Shown: positions 19,095 to 29,583 of the stretch, one piece after another | How the letters are laid out: each line of letters opens with the position of its first letter | Position numbering within the stretch: position 1 is the stretch's first letter | Source of the DNA: Brackiella oedipodis DSM 13743 | GTDB taxonomy: Bacteria > Pseudomonadota > Gammaproteobacteria > Burkholderiales > Burkholderiaceae_B | Direction of reading: 5' to 3' | Length of the DNA: 64,000 nt | Assembly: GCF_000621025.1 (NCBI RefSeq) | Contig: NZ_KK211206.1 | Span: 327,498-391,497 of the forward strand | Position numbers and translations under genes: made by a program | Notes under the pieces: generated by a model | What the model was told of the DNA's origin: nothing | The model's database searches: none | The model's input: the letters and a program-made list of their open reading frames with translations, nothing else

Positions 19095-21494
19095 TTAACG
19101 TAAACGGGCGGATAGCTTGTCTTGCAAGCATTTAAGAATATGATTCATACACTGCTCAACTTGTTCATCGTTGAGTGTATTGTGAGCATCTTGTAGAGTA
19201 AAGCGTAAAGCTAAACTGCGCTCCTCGCTTTGGCTTTGCTTGTCCTTCCAGACGTCAAATAAATTAACGGCTTGGATCAGTTCTAGCGATTTCGTTTGGG
19301 CCAGGGTGTCGAGTAAATCCTGGTAGCTGACTTGGCTTGGTAACCAAATCGCCAAATCGCGAATCACCACAGGTTGATTAGAAAGCTCTTTATAGACCAC
19401 CAAGGATCTATCGCTAATGGCTTGAGCATCAATTTCAAACACAATAGGCGCTTGGTTAAGCGCGAGTTTTTGCACCCATTGTGGGTGCAATTCACCAATA
19501 TAACCAATCACTTGCTCATGACGTAAAATCCGTGCACAACGACCTGGGTGCAAAGCGGGATGAGGATGCGCTTCAAAACGCAATTGCTGCGCCAACTGAC
19601 CGCAGATATTGAGTAAGTCCTGTTTGACATCAAAGAAGTCCACAGCACGCTGCTGAATACCCCACTGCTCGGGTTCGGCACTGCCCCAAGCGGCCGCGGC
19701 TAAACGTAGAGGTTGTTGTACCCCCTTAACGCTTTGCTTAGAAGTGCTCACTTGAGCGTCTTTGTAGAACACTTTGCCGAGTTCGAACACACGCACACGG
19801 CTTTGTTTGCGGCGAGCATTATGAGCAATATTAGCTAACAAGCCACCAATCAGGCTCGAGCGCATGACGGCCAATTGACTCGCAATAGGATTGAGGAGAC
19901 GAATAGGATCATGATTGGCCAGGAGATCGCGCTCCCAAGCTTCTTCGACAAAGCTGTAATTCACCACTTCTTGGTAGTCTTGTGCTGCGGTGAAGGCACG
20001 TAATTGCTGCGGACTTAAGTGCAATTCATCGGTCGACAAAACATTGGCCGTTGCCACCGGTGCTTGACTTGGGATATTGTCATAACCATGAATGCGAGCC
20101 ACTTCCTCGATAAAGTCCTCTTCGAGGCTAAGGTCAAACCTAAAGCTCGGCGGCGTGATGGTATAGACATCGTCTGCTGATTGTTGATAGGTAAATCCTA
20201 AACGATCAAAAATCCCACTGACTGTGGCCGCATCTAATGGAATGCCAAGAATTTTTTGGCAACGTGCCAAACGCATGCGTACCGGCTCGCGTGCAGGGAG
20301 CTTGATACGTTGATCTTCAATAGGACCGGCTTGCCCCCCGCAGACCTCAATGATCAGACGACTTAAATACTCCAGGTGCTCAGTCACCTGTAAAAAGTCC
20401 ACACCACGCTCAAAACGGTGGGCGGCTTCCGAACTCAATTTGAAACGACGTGTTAAACCGGCCACGGCTTCGGGATACCAGAACGCCGCCTCAATAAAGA
20501 TATGTTGAGTATCAAGTGTCACGGCAGAGTCGTTGCCCCCCATCACACCGGCAAGGCTCTCGGGTTTATTGTGACTACAAATGACACCACATTTTTCATC
20601 GAGTTCGATCTGACTATCGTTGAGCAAGTGCAAGGTTTCGCCAGCGAGCGCCCAACGTACAGTAAGCCCTTGTGGTGAGAGTTTATCAAGATCAAACACA
20701 TGGGTAGGACGGCCCAGCTCCAACATCACGTAATTAGAAAGGTCCACTAAGACATTGACGGGACGTTGACCAGCGCGAATTAGGCGCTCTTGAATGTACG
20801 CGGGCGTGCTAGCCTTGGCATTGATGTTTTTGATAATACGACCAGCAAAACGACCACAAAGATCGGCAGCATCGACCTGTACTGGTAGCGTCTCTTGGAT
20901 ACTGACGGGTACGGCAGTACAATCGGGTTGAGCCAATGGTGCCGCCGTTAAGGCTTGCACCTCACGCGCGACACCCAGCACCGATAAACAGTCGCCACGA
21001 TTAGGAGTTAATTTGATTTCAAAAACGGCTTCGTCTAGATTGAGCGCCTGACGAATATCCATCCCCACTTCAAGATCTTGAGATAATTCCATCAAGCCTG
21101 CATGATCTTGGGTAATGCCCAATTCCTTGGCGGAACACAACATCCCAAAAGACTCTTCGCCTCGCATTTTGGCTTTTTTGATTTTAAAGTCACCGGGTAA
21201 CTTGGCACCGATTTTGGCAAGAGGTACTTTGAGGCCAGCGGCGGCATTGGGGGCACCACAAACAATTTGTAAAAGCTCACCCGAGCCATCGTCAACCTGA
21301 CAAATCCGCAACTTATCGGCATTAGGATGGCTACTGATGGTTTTGATTTGTGCCACCACAATACCAGAAAACGCAGGAGCCACCGCGTGCACATCTTCAA
21401 CTTCTAGCCCCGCCATGGTCAAGGTATGCGCCAAGTCTTCGGTGCTTAAATCGGGATTAATATAAGAACGTAACCAAGATTCAGGAATTAACAT
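19095..21494 (-). CDS. pheT: Phenylalanyl-tRNA synthetase beta subunit
   Basis: Beta chain of the alpha2-beta2 PheRS that charges tRNA-Phe. 799 residues, close to E. coli PheT (795). The start MLIPESWLRSYINPDLSTEDL, the OB-fold tRNA-binding domain with HPNADKLRICQVD (about 57-69), the B3/B4 editing domain with LTPNRGDCLSVLGVAREV, and the C-terminal anticodon-binding domain (SNQPVVIRDLAIWLP onwards) are all present. It follows pheS by 83 bases and precedes ihfA. Confidence 0.98.
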   Translation of the reverse strand: MLIPESWLRSYINPDLSTEDLAHTLTMAGLEVEDVHAVAPAFSGIVVAQIKTISSHPNADKLRICQVDDGSGELLQIVCGAPNAAAGLKVPLAKIGAKLPGDFKIKKAKMRGEESFGMLCSAKELGITQDHAGLMELSQDLEVGMDIRQALNLDEAVFEIKLTPNRGDCLSVLGVAREVQALTAAPLAQPDCTAVPVSIQETLPVQVDAADLCGRFAGRIIKNINAKASTPAYIQERLIRAGQRPVNVLVDLSNYVMLELGRPTHVFDLDKLSPQGLTVRWALAGETLHLLNDSQIELDEKCGVICSHNKPESLAGVMGGNDSAVTLDTQHIFIEAAFWYPEAVAGLTRRFKLSSEAAHRFERGVDFLQVTEHLEYLSRLIIEVCGGQAGPIEDQRIKLPAREPVRMRLARCQKILGIPLDAATVSGIFDRLGFTYQQSADDVYTITPPSFRFDLSLEEDFIEEVARIHGYDNIPSQAPVATANVLSTDELHLSPQQLRAFTAAQDYQEVVNYSFVEEAWERDLLANHDPIRLLNPIASQLAVMRSSLIGGLLANIAHNARRKQSRVRVFELGKVFYKDAQVSTSKQSVKGVQQPLRLAAAAWGSAEPEQWGIQQRAVDFFDVKQDLLNICGQLAQQLRFEAHPHPALHPGRCARILRHEQVIGYIGELHPQWVQKLALNQAPIVFEIDAQAISDRSLVVYKELSNQPVVIRDLAIWLPSQVSYQDLLDTLAQTKSLELIQAVNLFDVWKDKQSQSEERSLALRFTLQDAHNTLNDEQVEQCMNHILKCLQDKLSARLR

Positions 21495-21577
21495 AATGAA
21501 CCATTAAAAATCGTTGTTATACAGCAAATTGCTGGGCTGGTGGGGTGTCGTGTCTAGAGACAAACGCTAGCGTTTGT

Positions 21578-22600
21578 TTAACGATTAAATTGCTGCAAAA
21601 AGCGTAAATCACCCTCATAAAATTGGCGCAAATCATTGACACCATAACGCAGCATGGTGAGGCGCTCAATGCCTGAACCGAAGGCAAAACCAATATACTC
21701 CTCAGGATCCAAACCAAAATTACGGATCACCGTTGGATGCACCTGGCCTGAGCCTGAAATCTCAAGCCAGCGGCCTTTGTTAGGCCCTGTGCTGAACATC
21801 ATATCAATTTCGGCAGAAGGTTCTGTAAATGGAAAGAAAGACGGACGGAAGCGAATTTGTAAATCGTCAGTTTCAAAAAAAGCCTTCAGAAACAGGCTAT
21901 AGACGCCTTTTAGATCGGCAAAGGAAATATCCTTAGCGACCCATAAACCTTCGACTTGGTGAAACATGGGACTATGGGTAGCATCGCTATCGACACGGTA
22001 CGTCCGCCCTGGCGCGATGACTTTAATTGGTGGCGTATGCTGTTGTGCATAACGCACTTGCATCGGACTGGTATGGGTTCTGAGCAATAAAGGTAGTTGA
22101 TCATCATCCTGCATTTCTGTGTAGAACGTATCTTGCATAGATCGTGCAGGGTGATTGAGTGGATTATTTAGCGCCGTAAAGTTAAACCAATCGGTTTCAA
22201 TTTCGGGACCATCGGCCACAGCAAAGCCAATCGAACGAAAGATTTCTTCGATGCGTTGCCACGATTGCATTACAGGGTGAATACCGCCCATGCCACGACC
22301 GCGACCAGGCAGGCTGACATCAATGGTTTCGGCCGCCAGACGCTGATTGAGTTCGGCTTGGGCGAACTCATGGCGACGTTGGTTGAGGCATTCCTCAATT
22401 TGTTTTTTGACCTGGTTGATTTGTTGACCGCGTTGGCGTTTTTGCTCGGGTTCAAGCTGGGCTAAGCCCTTCATGAGTTCTGTGACGGCGCCCTTTTTAC
22501 CCAAAAATTTGGCTTTTTCGTTTTCGAGCGTTGCGAGATCGGGCGCTTGCGCGAATTTTTGTTGTGCTTGTGCGATTAAATCGTCGAAAGATTCACTCAT
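21578..22600 (-). CDS. pheS: Phenylalanyl-tRNA synthetase alpha subunit
   Basis: Catalytic chain of PheRS, class II aminoacyl-tRNA synthetase. The start [13 protein letters not shown] at 22600 matches the family and gives 340 residues; an ATG at 22606 and a longer frame to 22639 are less likely. N-terminal coiled coil (about 1-85) for tRNA contact, then class II motifs: [33 protein letters not shown] and [17 protein letters not shown]. Preceded by rplT and followed by pheT. Confidence 0.97.
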   Translation of the reverse strand: MSESFDDLIAQAQQKFAQAPDLATLENEKAKFLGKKGAVTELMKGLAQLEPEQKRQRGQQINQVKKQIEECLNQRRHEFAQAELNQRLAAETIDVSLPGRGRGMGGIHPVMQSWQRIEEIFRSIGFAVADGPEIETDWFNFTALNNPLNHPARSMQDTFYTEMQDDDQLPLLLRTHTSPMQVRYAQQHTPPIKVIAPGRTYRVDSDATHSPMFHQVEGLWVAKDISFADLKGVYSLFLKAFFETDDLQIRFRPSFFPFTEPSAEIDMMFSTGPNKGRWLEISGSGQVHPTVIRNFGLDPEEYIGFAFGSGIERLTMLRYGVNDLRQFYEGDLRFLQQFNR

Positions 22601-22685
22601 GACCATACCATAAAAAATTAAACGGGACTCATACCTCATTGTAGAGCCCCGTTAATGACTAACTGACTAACGAATAGCTTGAAAT

Positions 22686-23045
22686 TTAAGCGCTTAGGGC
22701 TGATTTAACTTGTTTTACAATCGCCTCAAAGCCAGCTTTGTCGTTGACTGCCATATCTGCTAAGACTTTACGATCAAGATCGATAGAGGCTTTACGCAAA
22801 CCAGCAATAAAAGCACTGTAAGTCACACCGTGTTGACGAACAGCGGCGTTGATACGAGCAATCCAAAGTGCACGGAAAGTGCGTTTTTTGTTACGACGGT
22901 CACGATAAGCATATTGACCTGCTTTCATGACGGCTTGTTTGGCAACTCTAAAGACGTTGCCACGACGACCGCGATAACCCTTAGCGGCTGAAATTACTTT
23001 TTTGTGACGAGCACGTGCGGTTACACCACGTTTTACGCGAGGCAT
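22686..23045 (-). CDS. rplT: 50S ribosomal protein bL20
   Basis: Large-subunit protein that binds 23S rRNA early in assembly and in many bacteria represses its own operon. 119 residues; [28 protein letters not shown] is typical and highly basic at the N-terminus, with the globular C-terminus [16 protein letters not shown]. It follows rpmI by 24 bases. Confidence 0.98.
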   Translation of the reverse strand: MPRVKRGVTARARHKKVISAAKGYRGRRGNVFRVAKQAVMKAGQYAYRDRRNKKRTFRALWIARINAAVRQHGVTYSAFIAGLRKASIDLDRKVLADMAVNDKAGFEAIVKQVKSALSA

Positions 23046-23069
23046 ATGATTCTCCTTAAGCTTTTAAAG

Positions 23070-23267
23070 TTACGCATATGGCAACAGCGTTTTGGCTGCT
23101 GCAACATCTGATTTGTGGATCTCTGTGGTGCCACGTAATTGACGTTTATTTTTGGTCGTTCTTTTGGTAAGAATGTGACGTTTAAACGCGTGACCACGCT
23201 TAATAGAACCGCTACCGCGGACGATGAAACGCTTAGCTGCGCCTCGTTTTGTTTTCATTTTAGGCAT
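23070..23267 (-). CDS. rpmI: 50S ribosomal protein bL35
   Basis: Small basic ribosomal protein of 65 residues: [14 protein letters not shown] opening and [15 protein letters not shown]. First gene of this transcription unit, because infC, which normally precedes it, is not here. A strong promoter lies about 300 bases upstream. Confidence 0.98.
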   Translation of the reverse strand: MPKMKTKRGAAKRFIVRGSGSIKRGHAFKRHILTKRTTKNKRQLRGTTEIHKSDVAAAKTLLPYA

Positions 23268-23565
23268 GATTATTTTTCCAAAATGTTAACCCAAGGTGTT
23301 TGCCCATTGTGGCAAAACTTTTATGACCACGGTTAATCCTAATGACTACACAGGACAACTCTACATGCAACAGATCTGCGCTTTACATGACTAAATGCAG
23401 CACAAGCCTAGACATATACAGCTATCTGTATAGTTACTCTGACAGTGTTCGAATCAGATCCAGAGGATCATAGTCAATTAGCTATCGGCATAAAGCATAA
23501 AGGCGCTTACACTCAATAACTCAATGAACCATGATCATGCATCATGACCTAGACTGCAAAATAAG
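23268..23565 (-). promoter_or_regulatory. Long untranslated leader of rpmI-rplT
   Basis: No coding frame. If the promoter at 23572-23600 is used, the mRNA has a leader of about 300 bases before rpmI. This is the place where L20 binds and represses translation in other bacteria. A 7-bp hairpin with a CTAT loop is at 23415-23432 (TATACAG/CTGTATA). L20-mimic pairing could not be proved by eye. Confidence 0.45.
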
Positions 23566-23571
23566 CCTGAT

Positions 23572-23600
23572 ATTATAACGATAGATCTCAAATTTGTCTA
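23572..23600 (-). promoter_or_regulatory. Sigma70-type promoter for rpmI-rplT-pheST-ihfA
   Basis: On the minus strand, TAGACA (23595-23600) and a perfect TATAAT (23572-23577), spaced by 17 bases. It lies between comM and rpmI and points towards rpmI. Confidence 0.7.
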
Positions 23601-23686
23601 GAAATTTCTGATTTAATGCATTGATTTACAAGACAATTACTTAGATTGTAACGACTTATAACAGCAATGGTCGATCCCCTAGAGAG

Positions 23687-25222
23687 CTACGCTTGATCAC
23701 TGCTACGGGTACTTAAGGTAATCGCCTGTGCCATGTCGGCCACTTGAATGCACTCATGCTGTTGCATGTCGGCGACTGTGCGGGCCACCCGTATAGCGCG
23801 GTGCGACACCCGACCTGACCAGGCAAAGCGTTTAATGGCTTTATTTAACAGGCTTTGTGCGGCGTCTTCCAGAGGAGCATACGTTCTTAAGTCAGCAACC
23901 GTTAAATGCGCATTGAGTTTCGCTTGGCGTTGGTATTGACGCTGTCGACAAGCGATGACGCGTTCTTTGATAATCGCTGAAGATTCGGCCGCGGGAGCTG
24001 ACATCCAATCGGCACTCAATGGCTGCAGTGTCAGATGGATATCTATGCGATCTAACAAAGGCCCAGAGAGTTTACTTTGATATTTTTGGACCTTTTCTGG
24101 AGGACAACGACAAGGCTTGCTAAGGTGCCCCAAATAACCACAAGGACAAGGGTTGGCGGCGGCAATCAATTGGAATTTGGCTGGAAAGACTTGACGGCTT
24201 CTGGCGCGAGAAATGCAAATTTCACCCGTCTCCAGGGGCTCGCGTAAGGCCTCTAAGACGCGGCGATCGAATTCGGGCAATTCATCCAAAAACAAAATCC
24301 CATGGTGCGCTAAAGAGATCTCTCCTGGCTTAGGGATGGCCCCACCCCCTACAATAGCAGCCACTGAAGAAGAATGATGAGGGCTGCGAAAAGGTCTGGT
24401 CATATACACGGGCTTAGCATGGGCAGTGGACTGGGTCAGACTATAAATCGCCATGACCTGCAACCGTTGGGCTTGTGTCAGATCGGGCAGAATCCCTGGT
24501 AGCCGCTGCGCCAGCATGGACTTGCCCACCCCGGGTGGTCCTTGCATGAGCAGACCATGACCACCACTGGCGGCAATTTCTAGGGCATAGCAGGCCTGGG
24601 CCTGCCCCTTAATATCTGACATACAAGGCAATGCTGCATCTTCTTGGATGGCCAAATCACTCTGACTGGCGCGTTTGAGCGTTTGGCTTTGGTTGAGATA
24701 AGCCACAATTTGACCGAGGGTGTTGGCCTTATAGACGGTTAGGCCGGGGACACAAGCGGCAGCCGCGCCATTGGCCTCGGGCACGATCAGGACAGCCCGC
24801 GGGTCTTGTTGATAAATCGCTAGCGCTAGCACGAGCGGCGCGCGCACCGGAATCAGGGCGCCTGTCAGGGAAAGCTCACCGACAAAATACAAATGCGGCA
24901 GCAGAGTCTCCAAGTCGCGCTCGGGCATTTGAATCTGTGCCGTCGCCAATAAAATCCCCAGAGCGATGGGTAAATCAAAACGGCTCGACTCCTTGGGTAA
25001 ATCGGCCGGTGATAAATTAGCGGTGATGCGCCCAGCTGGAAAACTATAACCACTACTGAGTATGGCCGCGCGCACGCGCTCCCTACTCTCGCGGATGCCG
25101 GTATCGGGCAAACCGACAATAGTAAAGGCGGGTAAACCGGGCGCTATATGGACTTCACAACGGACTAAAGGCGCGCTAAGCCCTGATAAGGCGCAGGTAT
25201 TTAAAACGGCAAGTTCCAACAT
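23687..25222 (-). CDS. comM: YifB/ComM-family magnesium-chelatase-like ATPase
   Basis: AAA+ protein of 511 residues. In Vibrio cholerae ComM is a hexameric helicase that extends branch migration of incoming DNA during natural transformation; in non-competent species its role is unclear. N-terminal Lon-like fold (GLPDTGIRESRERVRAAI), Walker A GPPGVGKSMLAQRLPG near residue 230, Walker B GILFLDELPEF, a zinc-type cysteine cluster in NPCPCGYLGHLSKPCRCPP, and the C-terminal domain RVSHRAIRVARTVAD. A lone gene between the TRAP genes and the rpmI leader. No other competence genes are in view. Confidence 0.93.
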   Translation of the reverse strand: MLELAVLNTCALSGLSAPLVRCEVHIAPGLPAFTIVGLPDTGIRESRERVRAAILSSGYSFPAGRITANLSPADLPKESSRFDLPIALGILLATAQIQMPERDLETLLPHLYFVGELSLTGALIPVRAPLVLALAIYQQDPRAVLIVPEANGAAAACVPGLTVYKANTLGQIVAYLNQSQTLKRASQSDLAIQEDAALPCMSDIKGQAQACYALEIAASGGHGLLMQGPPGVGKSMLAQRLPGILPDLTQAQRLQVMAIYSLTQSTAHAKPVYMTRPFRSPHHSSSVAAIVGGGAIPKPGEISLAHHGILFLDELPEFDRRVLEALREPLETGEICISRARSRQVFPAKFQLIAAANPCPCGYLGHLSKPCRCPPEKVQKYQSKLSGPLLDRIDIHLTLQPLSADWMSAPAAESSAIIKERVIACRQRQYQRQAKLNAHLTVADLRTYAPLEDAAQSLLNKAIKRFAWSGRVSHRAIRVARTVADMQQHECIQVADMAQAITLSTRSSDQA

Positions 25223-25296
25223 AACCTCTGTATTTAAGTAATACTTTAGTATGCAAAAACTTGCCGCTTTGTAAAAAGCCGTGTGCGTTTTTTGTC

Positions 25297-27927
25297 TTAG
25301 TCTTTTGAGGCTGTCATCTCTGTACGGCGCTGACGCTCAAGCTTGACTTGGCGTCTACCCTGTAAACGCCAGACTAAGTAAATTACCAATAAGCCCGGTA
25401 AAAAGAAAAACAACGGCGTTGGTCGCTGTGGATTATCGATCTTGACAGCCGTGAGATCCCAACCCAACTCCCAACTGCTACGCTTAGCCAAGCTACCAAA
25501 ACGCACATTCGTGATTTTGACCTGATCGCCTAACTGACTGAACATCAAACCTGCCTTGGTTAAACGGTCGCGTCCCACGCTTTGCAAATCATCGCCCGCT
25601 TTGGCAGGTGCGCTTTGTAAATTAACCGCCACTGTTTTAGAGATAAGATCGCCTTCGAGATTACTACCCTCTATTTGTGCCACAAAACGATGGTTTTCTG
25701 GTAGGGTGGCGGCAATTTGATAGGCTTGAGAGGCAGGCCTATCCACAAATTCAGGCATAAGACGATCCATGAACCAATCTGGGCGATACATTAAGGCCGT
25801 CGCGAGTAAGAGTAAAAAAATCTCAAACAAATTACACTTGGTGCGGAACCAATTCAGCGTAGCGGCGGCAAATACAATACTCCCCACAATCGCCGCGGCC
25901 ACTACGATGACTAGCGTGCCCCAGTTCTCAATGCCTATCAATAACAATAAGGGATTGAAAATAAAGACAAAAGGCAAAATAATGGTACGGAAAGCATAGG
26001 CGACGCCTTTGATGCCGGTTTTGATGGGATCTTCACCGGAGATGGCCGCCGCCGCAAAAGTCGCGAGACCGACAGGTGGTGTGATGTCGGCCATAATACC
26101 AAAATAAAAGACAAACATATGCACCGCCACTAATGGAATAATCAGACCGTTTTGGGCGCTAAGCTCGACTACGACGGGTGCCATTAGCGTAGCCATTAAG
26201 ATATAGTTCGCCGTGGTCGGCATACCCAGGCCTAATACCAAGCAGACAAAGGCAGTAAAAAACAGCATAAACAACAGATTCCCCATGGAAATCAATTCAA
26301 TAAATGCTGTCATGCGCAGGCCTAAGCCAGTGAGAGTCACCACCCCAACGATAATCCCTGCCGTACCGCAAGCGAGGGCAATACCGATCATATTCCGAGC
26401 GCCCTGCTCGAGCCCCTCTTTGACTTGAACGAGCCCTTGTCCGAGGGCAGGTTTAAGCGCTTGTTTGCGGAACCAAGCAAACAAGGCCTGCTGCGTGATC
26501 ATCAAAAACAAAATGCTCAGTACGGCATAAAATGCGGACAATCCAGGTGACAAGCGCTCGACACTGAGGCTCCAGATCAAGACGCCAACGGGAATGAGAT
26601 AAAACAAACCAGCGCGCACTGTAGGCCAGGCTTGCGGTTGCTGTTTGGATGTGATGGTAATATCCGTAGGCAAATCTGGATATTTAGCCGCCACTCTCAG
26701 TAAATACACATACAGGACAAACATCAAGAGTAAAAGTATCCAGACCGCGTTCTTGCCCGCGACCATTTTTACCCCTTCACCAATCCAATAAATGCCTGCC
26801 ACCACAATCACCACCAGACTAATACCCATAGCAAAACGCAATAAGCGTTGTAAGGGGGTGCGTGGTGCGTGCGCCGAAGCCATCGGCTGTAAGCCCAATT
26901 TGAGGGCTTCAATGTGAACAATGGCAAATAAACCGATATAGGACAAAATAGCAGGTAATAAGGCGTGACGAATCACCTCTTGGTAGGATATGCCCACATA
27001 CTCGGTCATTAAAAACGCTGCCGCCCCCATGACGGGTGGCATGATTTGACCATCGACCGAGGCCGCGGTTTCGATCGCGCCCGCTCTGAGACCACCATAA
27101 CCCGCGCGCTTCATGAGTGGGATGGTAAAGACACCGCCCGTGACCACATTGGCGACCGAAGAACCTGAAACAATACCATTCATGCAAGAAGACACGACCG
27201 CGACTTTGGCCGGTCCACCTCTTAAATGACCTAAAAAGGCAAAGGAGACTTGCATAAAATAATTACCCGCACCGCAACGATCGAGTAAAGATCCAAACAA
27301 CACAAAGATAAAAATATAGGAGACTGAAACCCCAAGTGCCACGCCGTAAGTACCCTCTGTCGAGAGCCACATATGGTCAATAATGCGGGTTAAGGAAGCC
27401 CCTCTATGAGCAATGACGTCTGGCATATAAGGCCCAAAATAGGCATAGAGTAGAAATAATAAGGCCAAGACCGCCATCGGCTTACCCAACGCTCGGCGGG
27501 TGATCTCGAGTAATAACAGTAAACCAAGCACGCCAACGACTACATCGGTTTGTGTCGCCATGCCTGGTCGTAGCGCAATGTCGTTATAGAAGAAACACAA
27601 ATAGGCGCCACAGAAACCCGCCACCAGCGCTAAGATCCAATCATAAATGGGGATATTATTAGTGTTTTTTTTGAGCATGGGAAAGGCTAAATAGCCCAAA
27701 AACATGGCAAAGCCTAAATGCACCGCACGTGCTTCTGTGTCGTTAAAAATACCGAAACCAAAAGTAAAAGGCAAAGGGGATGCAATCCATAATTGAAAGC
27801 ACGACCAAAGAATGGCACACGTCGCCAAAATACTAGCGGCGATACCACTGACATTGCGACCTCCCCTATCGGAGTCTGCGACTAATTGTTCTAATTTTTC
27901 GTTATCGACAGCATTGACGTCCGTCAT
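25297..27927 (-). CDS. TAXI-type TRAP transporter permease, fused small and large subunits
   Basis: Inner-membrane protein of 876 residues joining the DctQ-like and DctM-like parts in one chain, as is normal for TAXI-TRAP systems, which drive uptake with ion gradients and a periplasmic binding protein. Many hydrophobic helices; typical sites are MPPVMGAAAFLMTEYVGI, FGIMADITPPVGLATFAAAA and LGLGMPTTANYILMATLMAP. After about residue 680 comes a domain with further helices and a soluble section, ending in a basic tail (WRLQGRRQVKLERQRR). The binding protein gene lies 84 bases upstream with a hairpin between. The substrate cannot be predicted; dicarboxylates and amino acids are known for relatives. 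Confidence 0.93.
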   Translation of the reverse strand: MTDVNAVDNEKLEQLVADSDRGGRNVSGIAASILATCAILWSCFQLWIASPLPFTFGFGIFNDTEARAVHLGFAMFLGYLAFPMLKKNTNNIPIYDWILALVAGFCGAYLCFFYNDIALRPGMATQTDVVVGVLGLLLLLEITRRALGKPMAVLALLFLLYAYFGPYMPDVIAHRGASLTRIIDHMWLSTEGTYGVALGVSVSYIFIFVLFGSLLDRCGAGNYFMQVSFAFLGHLRGGPAKVAVVSSCMNGIVSGSSVANVVTGGVFTIPLMKRAGYGGLRAGAIETAASVDGQIMPPVMGAAAFLMTEYVGISYQEVIRHALLPAILSYIGLFAIVHIEALKLGLQPMASAHAPRTPLQRLLRFAMGISLVVIVVAGIYWIGEGVKMVAGKNAVWILLLLMFVLYVYLLRVAAKYPDLPTDITITSKQQPQAWPTVRAGLFYLIPVGVLIWSLSVERLSPGLSAFYAVLSILFLMITQQALFAWFRKQALKPALGQGLVQVKEGLEQGARNMIGIALACGTAGIIVGVVTLTGLGLRMTAFIELISMGNLLFMLFFTAFVCLVLGLGMPTTANYILMATLMAPVVVELSAQNGLIIPLVAVHMFVFYFGIMADITPPVGLATFAAAAISGEDPIKTGIKGVAYAFRTIILPFVFIFNPLLLLIGIENWGTLVIVVAAAIVGSIVFAAATLNWFRTKCNLFEIFLLLLATALMYRPDWFMDRLMPEFVDRPASQAYQIAATLPENHRFVAQIEGSNLEGDLISKTVAVNLQSAPAKAGDDLQSVGRDRLTKAGLMFSQLGDQVKITNVRFGSLAKRSSWELGWDLTAVKIDNPQRPTPLFFFLPGLLVIYLVWRLQGRRQVKLERQRRTEMTASKD

Positions 27928-27945
27928 AGCAAACCTCTCAAGAAA

Positions 27946-27985
27946 AAGCCATTACTGGTGGCACTTGGCCACCCAATAATGGCTT
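27946..27985 (-). terminator. Hairpin between binding-protein and permease genes (attenuator-like)
   Basis: Two-tier stem: AAGCCATTA/TAATGGCTT outside and GGTGGC/GCCACC inside with a 5-base loop. On the minus strand it is followed by TTTCTTG. The position suggests partial termination or mRNA protection that leaves more binding protein than permease. Confidence 0.6.
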
Positions 27986-28011
27986 AACCATGATCTTCGA
28001 ATAAGGCGGGA

Positions 28012-29001
28012 TTATTCTTTGATCAAACCAACTTCTTTGTAATATTTAAGGGCACCTGGATGTAAAGGCGCGGTTAAACCGTTTTTGACCATATCTTCTT
28101 TTTTGAGATTGGCCAGTGCTGGATGTAATTTCTTGAATTCGTCAAAATTCTCGAAGACGGATTTGACGACAGCATAAACAGCATCATCAGAGACTTTTGA
28201 GGAGGTTACCACCGTGGCGACCACCCCATAAGTGTGCGTGTCTTGAGGGTTATTTTGGTACATGCCACCAGGGATGACGGCTTTAGCGTAGTAAGAATGC
28301 TCTTTGACTAATTTATCAACCACAGGTCCTGTCATGGACATGAGCTGCGCGCCGCAAGTGGTGGTTGGGTCTTGAATATTGGCCGATGGACTACCGACGC
28401 CAAACACGAAGCCATCAATCTTGCCGTCGCACAATGCGGCACTTTGTTCGTCGGGTTTAAGTTTGGCCAATAAACCAAAGTAACTGGTATCTAGATTGGC
28501 TTCTTTGAGGTATTGCTCAATAGAGGCTAAGGTTCCTGAACCTGGATTACCCGCATTAAAGCGTTTGCCTTTGAGGTCAGCAAAAGATTTGATATTGGCT
28601 TCTTTGCGAGTGACATAGGTAAAAGGTTCTGGATGCAGAGCAAAGACAGAGCGTAAATCCTTGAAGGCTTTGCCCTCAAATTGAGCCTTGCCCTCGTAGG
28701 CGTTGTAAGCCACGTCAGATTGAGCAAAGCCAAATTCTAATTCGCCTGCTTGAATCGCATTGATATTAAACACGGAGGCGCCCGTAGATTCTACCGAGCA
28801 GCGAAAACCGTGAGCGGACTTGTCCTTGTTGACTAGACGACAAATGGCGCCACCGGCTGAATAATAAACGCCTGTGACGCCACCTGTACCAATGCTGACA
28901 AAATTATCAGCCGCTTGTGCGACTTGCGGAGCGGCCAGTGCAGCGCTTAAGGCTGCGGTGCTTAAAACTGTCGCGATGGTTTGGCTTTTGAACAGTTTCA
29001 T
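28012..29001 (-). CDS. TAXI-family TRAP transporter solute-binding protein
   Basis: Periplasmic receptor of the neighbouring TRAP permease. 329 residues with a clear signal peptide (about 1-30, ending [10 protein letters not shown]). The mature N-terminus [20 protein letters not shown] is the TAXI signature, and [13 protein letters not shown] and [20 protein letters not shown] are also typical. First gene of the pair. No regulator gene is adjacent. Confidence 0.95.
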   Translation of the reverse strand: MKLFKSQTIATVLSTAALSAALAAPQVAQAADNFVSIGTGGVTGVYYSAGGAICRLVNKDKSAHGFRCSVESTGASVFNINAIQAGELEFGFAQSDVAYNAYEGKAQFEGKAFKDLRSVFALHPEPFTYVTRKEANIKSFADLKGKRFNAGNPGSGTLASIEQYLKEANLDTSYFGLLAKLKPDEQSAALCDGKIDGFVFGVGSPSANIQDPTTTCGAQLMSMTGPVVDKLVKEHSYYAKAVIPGGMYQNNPQDTHTYGVVATVVTSSKVSDDAVYAVVKSVFENFDEFKKLHPALANLKKEDMVKNGLTAPLHPGALKYYKEVGLIKE

Positions 29002-29110
29002 AATGTCCCCTTATTATTGGTTTTATAAAATACAAATTATAAGAGGATCACTAAAAATTATTTATTCAGATAATCCCTAGTGTCGTTGTGTCAGCCAGTT
29101 GTCACCAGCC

Positions 29111-29530
29111 CTATAAAGAAGTGGATGAATGATTATCTTGATCGGCCTGGGCCTGGTTATGGCTTGTACCAGTGCCCTGCGCGGTAGTGGCGGCATTGGC
29201 GCTATTGGCCGTGGTGGGCGCGTCTACACTAGCTGTGGCTGAATTGACTTGAGGGTTTTGAGAGACGCTGTGCGTAGCCGCTGTAGATTGTTGCTGGCTA
29301 GCAGAGCCGACTAATTTGGCTACTTTGTCTTCTAGAGCGACGACGCGCTCACGTAGACGGTTAACCAAAAACACTTGTTCTTCAAACTCCTCGCGTGTCA
29401 CTAAATCGAGTTTAGAAAAACCCTGGCTCAGAAAGGATTTAACGTTTTTTTCGACATCCCCTGCTGGGCTTTTGTGGATCAGATCAGACAAATTACGCTG
29501 TAGATCTTGGAAAAATGAATTGCTTTTCAT
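29111..29530 (-). CDS. ubiK: UbiK family accessory factor (BMFP protein)
   Basis: Small coiled-coil protein; in E. coli UbiK (YqiC) helps the Ubi complex make ubiquinone under aerobic conditions and can fuse membranes. 139 residues: the BMFP part is about 1-78, with SPAGDVEKNVKSFLSQGFSKL and EEQVFLVNRLRERVVALEDK, a C-terminal leucine-zipper-like coil. The last 60 residues are a low-complexity Ala/Thr/Ser/Gln tail, longer than in E. coli (about 96 aa in all). Monocistronic here. Confidence 0.88.
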   Translation of the reverse strand: MKSNSFFQDLQRNLSDLIHKSPAGDVEKNVKSFLSQGFSKLDLVTREEFEEQVFLVNRLRERVVALEDKVAKLVGSASQQQSTAATHSVSQNPQVNSATASVDAPTTANSANAATTAQGTGTSHNQAQADQDNHSSTSL

Positions 29531-29583
29531 GGACAGCTCCTATCAATAACATGAAGAAACGGCTCGAAGGCCATAACATGAAA

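Noticed and set aside
23268-23686. Hidden infC or tRNA gene before rpmI
   Set aside because: Stops in all frames and no cloverleaf; only a promoter and leader can be supported.
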